Below are positions 38,514 through 46,885 of a DNA stretch of 64,000 bases, piece by piece. Origin of the DNA: an uncultured Carboxylicivirga sp. (GTDB lineage: Bacteria; Bacteroidota; Bacteroidia; Bacteroidales; Marinilabiliaceae); NCBI GenBank assembly GCA_947503525.1, contig CANNEA010000008.1, positions 124,001 to 188,000 on the forward strand, given 5' to 3'. The stretch's first letter is position 1, and the number at the start of each line of letters is the position of its first letter. Both the position numbers and the translations under genes were made by a program. The notes under the pieces were generated by a model. It was given only the letters and a program-made list of their open reading frames with translations. It did no database searches and was not told the origin of the DNA.

Positions 38514-39751
38514 GAATAATAGTAATAATAAGTTGTGTAATTCTTTTTAATGCATGCAATATGAATTCAAATAAAGAAGGATTAAATACCGGAACTTTTG
38601 CCTCCGATCAGGAGTTTTTGGATAAACATACCAATGCCATAACCTTAGTTCAAGGCGATGCAGCTGTAGTTGTTGTACCTGACTATCAGGGGCGTGTTAT
38701 GACTAGTACCTATGATTATAAATCAGGCCCAAGTTTTGGCTGGATCAATCGTCCGGTTATTGAAAAAGGATTGCTTACTGAAGAAGAGAGAAAGGGCAAG
38801 TTGGAAGAACATATCTATATTTTTGGTGGTGAGGAGCGTTTTTGGCTCGGACCCGAGGGCGGACAATATGCTTTGTATTTTAAACCGGGCGATGAATTTA
38901 CTTTCGAAAACTGGTTTACTCCATCGGTAATTGATACCGAAGCGTTTAGGGTGGTTAAAAGTACCGAATCGTCGGCTATTTTTAGTCATATAGCCAAGCT
39001 AACGAATTATTCGGGTTCAGTTTTGGAAATGGGCATTGAACGAACAGTTCAGCTTTTAAATAAAAGTGACATTGAAGCAGTTGTTGGCAGTAGCTTGAGC
39101 GAAGACATCCGAATGGTGGCTTATGAAACAGATAATCGCATAAAAAATATTGGCGAAAATGCATGGACGCCTGAGGGTGGTTTGCCTTCTATTTGGCTAT
39201 TGGGTATGTATAACCCATCGCCTAAAACTACAATTGTTATTCCGTTTAAGGAAGGCAGCGATGATGAGTTAGGCAAAAAAGTGAATGATACCTATTTTGG
39301 TAAAGTCCCAGCCGAGTATTTAAGTGTTGAAGATGATGTTCTTTTTTTAAAAGGTGATGGTACTTACCGCAGTAAGATTGGGGTAAATGACAAACGATCA
39401 TTAGGTGTGGCTGGTAGTTACGATGCTGCCGGAAATGTGTTGACTATTGTGACTTACAATGTGCAAGATGCCCCCAATGGCTTTGTGAATTCCATGTGGG
39501 AATTACAAGAAGAGCCTTTTAGTGGCGATGTAATCAATGCATACAACGATGGTTCACCAGAACCTGGTGTGGCCCCAATGGGACCGTTTTATGAGATTGA
39601 GTCTTCATCCCCAGCAGCTGCTTTAGCACCTGGAGAAATGATGCAACATGTTCAAAAAACCATTCATCTGCACGGCACAGAAGATGATTTGAATCCCATA
39701 GCGTTGAAGGTATTTGGCGTTTCACTTGAGAAGATAAAAGCTGGAGTATGA
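38510..39751 (+). CDS. Mutarotase-fold-like lipoprotein of unknown function (DUF6786-like)
   Basis: A 413-residue lipoprotein (LFNAC, near Cys16). The sequence looks all-beta, with strands such as AVVVVPDYQGRVMTSTY, HIYIFGGEERFWLGPEGGQYALYF and NALTIVTYN-like segments, as in the galactose-mutarotase/beta-sandwich superfamily. It resembles Bacteroidota proteins labelled DUF6786, but no catalytic residues can be assigned. It starts within the stop of the GH116 remnant and overlaps the next sulfatase by 4 bp (ATGA at 39748), so it is translated with that sulfatase. A sugar-binding or epimerase role is only a guess. Confidence 0.6.
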   Translation: MRIIVIISCVILFNACNMNSNKEGLNTGTFASDQEFLDKHTNAITLVQGDAAVVVVPDYQGRVMTSTYDYKSGPSFGWINRPVIEKGLLTEEERKGKLEEHIYIFGGEERFWLGPEGGQYALYFKPGDEFTFENWFTPSVIDTEAFRVVKSTESSAIFSHIAKLTNYSGSVLEMGIERTVQLLNKSDIEAVVGSSLSEDIRMVAYETDNRIKNIGENAWTPEGGLPSIWLLGMYNPSPKTTIVIPFKEGSDDELGKKVNDTYFGKVPAEYLSVEDDVLFLKGDGTYRSKIGVNDKRSLGVAGSYDAAGNVLTIVTYNVQDAPNGFVNSMWELQEEPFSGDVINAYNDGSPEPGVAPMGPFYEIESSSPAAALAPGEMMQHVQKTIHLHGTEDDLNPIALKVFGVSLEKIKAGV

Positions 39752-41166
39752 AATTGAATTGGATAGCTTTAATAGTGCTTATGTTATTGGTTTCTGCATG
39801 TACTACTAACAATACAAAACAGCCCAACTTTATTATCATTTTTACCGATGATCAGGGGTATCAGGATTTAGGTTGTTTTGGCTCGCCAAATATTAAAACC
39901 CCCAACATCGATAAAATGGCCGATGAGGGGATGAAGTTTACCAGCTTTTATGCTCAAACGGTGTGTGGTCCTTCCAGAGCTGCTTTAATGACTGGTTGTT
40001 ATCCCATGCGTAACGCACGTAACGATAATGGTAATAGTCCGCATCCTAAATTAGCCTTGAGCGAAATTACCATTGCCGAAGTGTTAAAGCCAGCAGGATA
40101 TAGTACTTGTATGATTGGGAAATGGGATTTGGCAGGGCACAATCCTGAGAAGTTTAATCCAGACCTTTTACCAATTCATCAGGGTTTTGACTACTCATTT
40201 TTAACACCTGCGAGCAATGATAACCGGGTTCATCTTGTTCGAAATAAAGAGCTTGTTGAGCGAAATGCCGATATGTCGAAACTTACCAGACTCTATACAG
40301 ATGAGGCCATTGGTTTTATAGAGAAAAACAAAGAACAACCTTTCTTTCTGTATTTGGCGCATACTATGCCACACACCAAATTAGCCGTTTCCGATGAATT
40401 TAAGGGAAAGTCGGAAGGTGGTTTATATGGCGATGTGATTGAAGAAATTGATTATAATGTGGGTCGTATTATGGCCAAGCTTAAAGAAATGGACTTGGAT
40501 GAAAACACCTATGTGATATTTACCAGTGATAATGGTCCATGGTGGATTAAAAAGGTCCATGGTGGACATGCTGATCCCTTACGAGGTGCCAAAACCTCAG
40601 CCTGGGAAGGAGGTTTACGTGTCCCATTTATTATAAGGGCTCCTGGGAAAATACCAGAAGGAGTTAGCTCCGATCAGGTGATGGCCACCATCGATTTGCT
40701 TCCTACCATTGCTCAAATTGCTGGTGCGGAAATTCCTTCAGACAGAGTAATTGATGGTTTGGATTTTTCTGACATGATGCATAGAGAATCTGTTACCTTT
40801 GATCGTCCATATTTTTATTATCAACATCAGGAGTTACGTGCAGTGCGACTAGGTAAATGGAAATTGCACTTACCTCATAATCCAAATTCCAAATCCATAG
40901 TTTACAGAAAATGGCCAATCCATATAGCACCTGAAGACAGGATAATGTTTGATGACTATGTATTGTATGATTTGGATAGTGATATAGCAGAATCGACAAA
41001 TGTAGCCAATGAGCATCCCGCAGTTGTTAAAGAATTGAGCCAACTCTTAGATTGGGCAAAGAAGAATATTGGTGATTTTGAAAAGCGGGGAGAAAATGCG
41101 CGTCCGCTTGGTAATGAGCCATATTTAACGCCTAATAATCTGATTCCTTTAAAAGAAAATAAATAA
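39748..41166 (+). CDS. S1-family sulfatase (CGPSR, GKWDLA)
   Basis: A 472-residue lipoprotein (LLVSAC, Cys18) starting in a 4-bp overlap with the preceding gene. Hallmarks: Asp34-Asp35 in FTDDQGYQD, formylglycine Cys73 in CGPSR, FTSDNGP and WEGGLRVPF. The GKWHLG motif is GKWDLA, with Asp127 in place of the active-site His. The N-terminal 70 residues are very close to the sulfatase at 15031 (QPNFIIIFTDDQGYQDLGCFGSP block), but the central substrate region differs (LLPIHQGFDYSFLTPASNDN). It likely arose from the same ancestor and shifted specificity. Confidence 0.92.
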   Translation: MKLNWIALIVLMLLVSACTTNNTKQPNFIIIFTDDQGYQDLGCFGSPNIKTPNIDKMADEGMKFTSFYAQTVCGPSRAALMTGCYPMRNARNDNGNSPHPKLALSEITIAEVLKPAGYSTCMIGKWDLAGHNPEKFNPDLLPIHQGFDYSFLTPASNDNRVHLVRNKELVERNADMSKLTRLYTDEAIGFIEKNKEQPFFLYLAHTMPHTKLAVSDEFKGKSEGGLYGDVIEEIDYNVGRIMAKLKEMDLDENTYVIFTSDNGPWWIKKVHGGHADPLRGAKTSAWEGGLRVPFIIRAPGKIPEGVSSDQVMATIDLLPTIAQIAGAEIPSDRVIDGLDFSDMMHRESVTFDRPYFYYQHQELRAVRLGKWKLHLPHNPNSKSIVYRKWPIHIAPEDRIMFDDYVLYDLDSDIAESTNVANEHPAVVKELSQLLDWAKKNIGDFEKRGENARPLGNEPYLTPNNLIPLKENK

Positions 41167-41187
41167 CAATTATTAAAAGTACAATTG

Positions 41188-42708
41188 ATGCGAAAACTTT
41201 CAAACACAATTCAAGTAGTTATTCTGTTACTTATTGTTAGTAGTTCAATGACTTTTTCTCAAACTCTAAAACCTGCTAGTATTTTTACGGATCATATGGT
41301 GTTGCAAAGAGAAAAAGTGGTTCCGGTATGGGGACAAGCGTCACCTGAGGAAAGAATTAAAGTTGTATTTGCCGGGCAGAAAAAAGTGACAAAAGCTGGG
41401 TCAGACGGTAGGTGGAAGGTGGTTTTAAACGCTCTTGAGGCTTCATCAATTGGACGGGATATGATTATCTCGGGAGACAGTAAAGTTGTTATTCAAGATG
41501 TTTTGGTAGGCGAAGTTTGGATTTGTTCAGGTCAGTCGAATATGTTTTGGCCAGCTAACAATATCACCGACATTAAACGTTTGAAACCACTAGTTAAAAA
41601 CACAAGAAGTTTTTACGTACAAAACGTCGTAGCTTTAGATGAGAAAGAGGAAGTAGCAGGGCAATGGAAAGTTGGCCCTCCCGTGAGTGCAGTTGCTTTT
41701 TCTTATGCTTATTTCTTAAACAGTTTGGCAGAGGTTCCGATTGGTATCATACAAGCAGCTTGGGGGAGTTCTTCAATTGAAGCCTGGATGCCAAGAAGTT
41801 TAACACAAGAATTGCCGCTTTTTGATACCATAATGAATGAGTTTGATTCGGATAATCAGAGGGTGGGAGAAATCAAAAAGCTGATTAATAAGTCTAAGTG
41901 GACCAATAAAGAGAATATCTTCTTAAGACGTCAGCCCAATATCTTATATAATGCTATGATACATCCATTAATCCCTTTTGCTTGCAGAGGAGTACTCTGG
42001 TATCAGGGAGAACGCAATACACGCTACATGTCAGGAATGCCCGACAATAATGGAGATAATTGGTTTCATCGGGTATGCGGGATTAAAGATTATGACGAAG
42101 CACTACAAAAATGGATATTGAATTACCGCCAGCAGTGGAATGATGATGAAATGCATTTTATGGTGGTCATGCTTCCCGGGTATGGCAAAGGAACTGTAGA
42201 AAAGCCAGTCATAGATCCGGAAAGCCCAACAGAGCCATCATGGGCCTGGATGCGAGAGTCACAAATGGCAGTACTTGACTTGCCACACACCTCCGTTGTG
42301 AATACCATCGATTTAGGGGAATTGAAAAACATTCATCCTAGCGATAAATTACCTGTCGGTCAACGCGCAGCTCTTTTAGCAGCTAAAAATACGCTTAAGA
42401 AAGATGTTTCAGCAAGTGGGCCGATCATAAAAAATGTCGATTTGCAAGGTGAAAAAATGATTGTTAATTTTAATAACGCTAAGGGATTAAAAACGACAGA
42501 TAATAAGGCCCCAACTGGTTTTTGGGTTTCTGATGATTCTGGTGAATGGGTAATGGCAAACGCTAGGATTGTAGGTGAGTCTGTAATATTGACTTCTTCA
42601 AAAATTAAAGCGCCTAAATATATACGTTATGCCTTTGCAGGAAAACCAACGGTAAATTTAGTTAATGAAAGTGAACTGCCGGCATATCCTTTTAGAACTG
42701 ATCTATAG
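41188..42708 (+). CDS. Sialate O-acetylesterase-like carbohydrate esterase (SASA)
   Basis: About 506 residues from ATG 41188 (a TTG lies one codon upstream). A type I signal peptide ends near MTFSQ. The N-terminal beta-domain carries the family's FTDHMVLQRE and VPVWGQA segments, the catalytic Ser117 is in CSGQSNM, a GVLWYQGERNT strand follows, and the His of the catalytic pair is in LKNIHPSDKLPVG. Members remove O-acetyl groups from sialic acids or other sugars; in algal loci the likely target is an acetylated sulfated polysaccharide. It is the third esterase-type protein of the array. Confidence 0.88.
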   Translation: MRKLSNTIQVVILLLIVSSSMTFSQTLKPASIFTDHMVLQREKVVPVWGQASPEERIKVVFAGQKKVTKAGSDGRWKVVLNALEASSIGRDMIISGDSKVVIQDVLVGEVWICSGQSNMFWPANNITDIKRLKPLVKNTRSFYVQNVVALDEKEEVAGQWKVGPPVSAVAFSYAYFLNSLAEVPIGIIQAAWGSSSIEAWMPRSLTQELPLFDTIMNEFDSDNQRVGEIKKLINKSKWTNKENIFLRRQPNILYNAMIHPLIPFACRGVLWYQGERNTRYMSGMPDNNGDNWFHRVCGIKDYDEALQKWILNYRQQWNDDEMHFMVVMLPGYGKGTVEKPVIDPESPTEPSWAWMRESQMAVLDLPHTSVVNTIDLGELKNIHPSDKLPVGQRAALLAAKNTLKKDVSASGPIIKNVDLQGEKMIVNFNNAKGLKTTDNKAPTGFWVSDDSGEWVMANARIVGESVILTSSKIKAPKYIRYAFAGKPTVNLVNESELPAYPFRTDL

Positions 42709-42754
42709 CTTAAAAAGGTAAACCTGAACTAGGAATTGAATTAAATCCTTGTGG

Positions 42755-44296
42755 ATGAATAAATGTAAAAAATCATATTTTCTAAGCATCTTGCTTTTAA
42801 TGGTGTTTGTTGCTTGTAAGCAGGGAAATGAGAAGAGTGTTCAACCTAATATAATATTGATATGTGCTGATGACTTGGGTTGGTCGGATATTGGTTGCTA
42901 TGGAAGCGAGATTAAAACACCTAATCTTGATAGATTAGCAAATGAAGGTATACGCTTTACGCAATTTCATAATACAGCCAAATGTTTTCCTTCGAGAGCA
43001 AGTTTACTAACGGGTGTATATGCTCACGATTGCGGCTATAATAAAATACATACAAATTCTATTACCAATGCAGTAACCATAGGAGAGGTATTGCAAGAAG
43101 CCGGGTATTTAACGTATTGGAGTGGAAAGCATCATGGTAAAGATAATCCTTATCATCTTGGATTTAATCACTATTATGGATTAAAGGATGGATGTTGTAA
43201 TTACTTTAATCCGGGTAAGCCAAGAGATAACGAAGAAAAGCCAGCCCAGAAACATAAAAGGCATTGGTGTATTGATAGCACAGAATATCATCCATTTACT
43301 CCTCAGGAAAAAGATTTCTATACAACAGATTATTTTACTAAATATGCCATTGACTATATCAATGAGGCAAAGGATAAAGAAAGTCCTTTTTTCCTTTACC
43401 TGGCCTATACAGCTCCACACGATCCATTAATGGCATGGCCAGAGGATATTAAGAAATATGAAGGGATGTACGATGTAGGTTATGATAAAATACGTAAAGA
43501 TAGATTCAATCGGCAGCTTGCAAGTGGGCTTGTCGATTCCGACTTAAAGCTATCAGAAGCTAGCTATGTGCCATGGCAAAGTCTTTCAGAAGAGGAGAAA
43601 ATTTTTGAGTCTGATAAAATGGAGGTTTATGCTGCGATGATTGATCGGATGGATCAAAATATTGGATTGTTATTGAGTAATCTCAAAAGGCTTAGTATGA
43701 TGGATAATACTATTATACTATTTATGTCTGATAATGGTGCATCGGCTGAGCTTGTCAATTTAAAGAATGATAATGATTTGGCAACAGTTGGCAGTCTTAA
43801 TCGATGGATTTCTTTGGGTAAAAGTTGGGCTAACGTATGCAATACTCCATATCGCTTTTACAAAAACTATAGCTTTGAGGGAGGAATAAATACTCCCTTA
43901 ATAGTTTGGTGGCCTGAAACAGTAAAAGCTAATTCTTTTTCACAGTTTCAAGGGCATTTTATTGACATTATGCCTACCATACTTGAAATTTCTGGAGCAG
44001 AATATCCTAAACAACACAAAGGAAATGAAATTACACCTTTGCGAGGAATGAGTTTGCTATCCGTATTGCGAGGGGAAGAACAGCAGCGGAATTCGCCATT
44101 GTTTTGGCAGTGGAACAAAGGTGCAGCAATGTCATTAGAGCAATGGAAAATTGTGAAACATGGAATTGATTCGGATTGGGAGTTATATAATTTAGAAAAT
44201 GATCCTACCGAGATCAATAATTTGGCCAGTGAATTTTCCGAAAAGGTAGTGCAAATGGATGCACTCTATAAGAAATGGATTTCAACATATGAGTGA
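42755..44296 (+). CDS. S1-family sulfatase (CFPSR), S1_4-like
   Basis: About 513 residues from ATG 42755; an upstream TTG at 42749 would add two residues but the ATG starts the leader. Lipobox FVAC, Cys21. Hallmarks: Asp39-Asp40 in CADDLGWSD, formylglycine Cys77 in CFPSR, and MSDNGAS; the GKWHLG position is GKHHGK. A long insert between about 240 and 285 (YDVGYDKIRKDRF to PWQSLSEEEK) and the TAK-CFPSR-ASLLTG start are typical of the S1_4-like group, known from diverse bacteria. It is the last gene before the largest intergenic gap of the array. Confidence 0.92.
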   Translation: MNKCKKSYFLSILLLMVFVACKQGNEKSVQPNIILICADDLGWSDIGCYGSEIKTPNLDRLANEGIRFTQFHNTAKCFPSRASLLTGVYAHDCGYNKIHTNSITNAVTIGEVLQEAGYLTYWSGKHHGKDNPYHLGFNHYYGLKDGCCNYFNPGKPRDNEEKPAQKHKRHWCIDSTEYHPFTPQEKDFYTTDYFTKYAIDYINEAKDKESPFFLYLAYTAPHDPLMAWPEDIKKYEGMYDVGYDKIRKDRFNRQLASGLVDSDLKLSEASYVPWQSLSEEEKIFESDKMEVYAAMIDRMDQNIGLLLSNLKRLSMMDNTIILFMSDNGASAELVNLKNDNDLATVGSLNRWISLGKSWANVCNTPYRFYKNYSFEGGINTPLIVWWPETVKANSFSQFQGHFIDIMPTILEISGAEYPKQHKGNEITPLRGMSLLSVLRGEEQQRNSPLFWQWNKGAAMSLEQWKIVKHGIDSDWELYNLENDPTEINNLASEFSEKVVQMDALYKKWISTYE

Positions 44297-44584
44297 TCCG
44301 ATTATGTAAATAGTGTTTAAATCAATTTTATCAAAGTTCAAATTATCTTGTAGGGACTAGACTTGGCCTGTGAACCCCAAAAAACAGTATTCAAAATAAT
44401 TAGTGTAATATCATATTGGTCTGATTTGAAATTCGGTTTACAATAAGAATGAATTTGGATGTCATTCACGCCATTCAAGGGCTGTCAGTGTGTATTGGTT
44501 GATGTTTTATAGTATTTGAATTGTCCTTTATAGTTGGGCAGATCATAAATTAATTTCTTTGTTGTAGCATCAACTATCTAAATC
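44297..44584. promoter_or_regulatory. 288-bp gap inside the array; possible internal promoter region
   Basis: This is the largest gene-free gap within 3910-63899. No coding remnant, strong hairpin or T-tract is visible. A TAGTATTTG sequence near 44511 resembles the Bacteroidota -7 element TAnnTTTG but carries one extra base, and no convincing -33 TTG partner is placed. A promoter for the T9SS-type sulfatase downstream is plausible from position only. Confidence 0.25.
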
Positions 44585-46753
44585 ATGAAACAAATTCTAC
44601 TTCTATTATTATTGGTTGTTTTGGCGCAATACACACAAGCCAATGATAAACCCAATATCTTGGTATTAATGTTTGAAGATACTTCAGATGACTACCTGTC
44701 GGTTTTTGGGAATACAACGATTTCAACACCTAATTTTGACAAACTGGCCGAAGAAGGCATTCTTTTTACCAATGCTTATTCCAACGGACCACAGTGCTCG
44801 CCAGCTCGCTCAACATTTATAAGAGGCATGTATGCAACTTCAGTTGGAGCCGAATGGCATCGAATGGATGTGGCTACCCCAGATGATTTTTTCTTTCCGC
44901 GCCTGCTTCAACGAGAAGGATATAAGACCTATCTGAGTGGTAAGCATGATTTCAACACTTCAAAAGAACACTGGAACGATGAGTTGAAGATTTTTGATGG
45001 TACCGACTATACAAAGTGTCCGGATGATGTGCCTTTTTATGGGCAATATAATTTCTTTGATACGCACATGAGTCGCATTACCAATACACGTAAGGAAGGT
45101 CAACGTGAGGATCGTACGGTGTATGTAGCTGATGTTGATTCGCTGGATGCTTACCTGCCGCATACGGAATGGGTGATGGATGATCATGCCTACCATTTAC
45201 ACAAAATCACCTTGTTTGATAATTGGTTAAAAGAGCAGCTAGATAAATTGGAGGCTACAGGTAGGGCTGATAATACTATCATATTTGTGACCTCTGATCA
45301 TGGTGGTTGTTTACCTGGGTCCAAAGCTTACATTCGGGAAGCAGGGGTTGAAGTGCCCATGATTGCCTATTTTCCACCTAAATGGGCTCATATGGTGCCG
45401 GAGAATACCGATGGCATATGTACCGAAATTGTGGACTTTGCAGACATGGCACCTACTTTCTTTAGTTTGGCAGGCTTGGATAAGCCTAATCATATGCAAG
45501 GGCGTGCCTTCTGTGGAGAAAATCGTGAAGAGCCTAAGGAGTTTACTTATCTCTACAAAGCCAATCAGGCACCTAACTTTATTCCGGCTCGCGCCATTAG
45601 CGATACCAAATATAAGATTATTTGGAACTACAATACGATATTTCCAAGTGGTGCTCGCCAAGGGTTTCAGTGGTTGATGCCGGGCTACCGCGATTGGGAA
45701 GCACATTGGCGAAATGGTGAGTATACTGGTATGCATAGTTATTTCTTTGAGCCAATGCAAACCATTGAATTTTATGACTTACAAAACGACAAGGGAGAAA
45801 CAGTTAACCTGGCTAATGATCTGGCCTATGCAACTTTAGTAGAAGAATATAAGATTCACTTAAAAGCGATGGTTCGAGAAACAGGTGATTTAGGCTTCTT
45901 TCCACAGTCTATTCGCAGTCAGGAATTTACAACTAAGGCAGTTTATGATTTCGTAGTAGAAACAGGGTATGATATGGAAGCTGTATATGAAGCAGCTGAA
46001 TTGGCAAGTTTGGCAGAGGCAAAAGATGTCAATAAGTTGATTGAATTGATGCAAAGTCCTGAAGCTGTTATTCGGTATTGGGGCTCAGTAGGAATGCTGC
46101 GTTTATGTTTTCACAATAAGATAAATGAGTTGCAAAGGATCGTCAAAGACTTAGCTCATAATGATGCTGAAAATATCGAAGTGCGTTGTATCAACCATTG
46201 TTCACTTCTTTGCGACGAACAGTATTGCGAAGTGCTAGATTTCTTTAAGGAAAATATGACGAATGATTATTGCCAAGGCATTATTCATAATATGGGCGAT
46301 AAATTACGTCCTATAGCTGCAGAGTTGTATAAAGGTTTCGAAACTCAAAATTTTTATACCAAGTCCTTGCTGATTAATGCAGGGGTAGTTCCTTATCAAG
46401 AGCTTATCGACCATCAAACCTTGACCATTGATATGGATGTAATTCAAGCATCGGATACTTTGGACTGTCAGATGCATAATAGCATTGAATCAACGGAGGC
46501 GACTGGGTTTGTAATTCCGTCAACATTTTATGTTGGCGATGGCTTTTTTCAACCTAAATTCATAGATGTGCCAGATCGCTATTCTTTTCAAATATACTCA
46601 CTAAACGGGAAAAAATTATTTGCTTCAACACGGCCTGAACGGGGTTGGGAAGGTGAGCTTAATGAATCGATTTACATATGGCAATTAAACTACCAGCTTC
46701 CAGGTCAAGTCATTCAGAGTGCTACAGGTAAGGTAATGGTGTTTGTAGATTAA
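44585..46753 (+). CDS. S1-family sulfatase (CSPAR) with helical domain and T9SS type B-like sorting domain
   Basis: A 722-residue protein, the longest sulfatase here. Type I signal peptide (YTQA-N). The sulfatase domain (about 22-445) has Glu31-Asp32 at the first metal site, formylglycine Cys71 in CSPAR, SGKHDF instead of GKWHLG, and TSDHGG; it resembles N-sulfoglucosamine sulfohydrolase/S1_8-like enzymes. Residues about 465-610 are alpha-helical and HEAT-like (ELASLAEAKDVNKLIELMQSP, RYWGSVGMLRL). The last 75 residues (FQIYSLNGKKLFASTRPERGW, then YIWQLNY) match a type B T9SS sorting domain. It is the only complete gene in the window with such a signal, so this sulfatase is probably surface-exposed or released. 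Confidence 0.87.
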   Translation: MKQILLLLLLVVLAQYTQANDKPNILVLMFEDTSDDYLSVFGNTTISTPNFDKLAEEGILFTNAYSNGPQCSPARSTFIRGMYATSVGAEWHRMDVATPDDFFFPRLLQREGYKTYLSGKHDFNTSKEHWNDELKIFDGTDYTKCPDDVPFYGQYNFFDTHMSRITNTRKEGQREDRTVYVADVDSLDAYLPHTEWVMDDHAYHLHKITLFDNWLKEQLDKLEATGRADNTIIFVTSDHGGCLPGSKAYIREAGVEVPMIAYFPPKWAHMVPENTDGICTEIVDFADMAPTFFSLAGLDKPNHMQGRAFCGENREEPKEFTYLYKANQAPNFIPARAISDTKYKIIWNYNTIFPSGARQGFQWLMPGYRDWEAHWRNGEYTGMHSYFFEPMQTIEFYDLQNDKGETVNLANDLAYATLVEEYKIHLKAMVRETGDLGFFPQSIRSQEFTTKAVYDFVVETGYDMEAVYEAAELASLAEAKDVNKLIELMQSPEAVIRYWGSVGMLRLCFHNKINELQRIVKDLAHNDAENIEVRCINHCSLLCDEQYCEVLDFFKENMTNDYCQGIIHNMGDKLRPIAAELYKGFETQNFYTKSLLINAGVVPYQELIDHQTLTIDMDVIQASDTLDCQMHNSIESTEATGFVIPSTFYVGDGFFQPKFIDVPDRYSFQIYSLNGKKLFASTRPERGWEGELNESIYIWQLNYQLPGQVIQSATGKVMVFVD

Positions 46754-46885
46754 TCCAGTACTATTGAATAGTAGGGAAATAAGTATAATGACAAAATTAG
46801 ATGATTAAACAGATAAAGGACGGCCTTAAGTGGCGTATCACATATCAGCGTCCATTTTGGTTAATCAGGCAAAAATAAAATTCAG

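Noticed and set aside
46759-46773. TACTATT-G-AATAGTA inverted repeat after the T9SS-type sulfatase
   Set aside because: One-base loop, AT-rich and no T-tract, so not a convincing terminator; operator role not supported.
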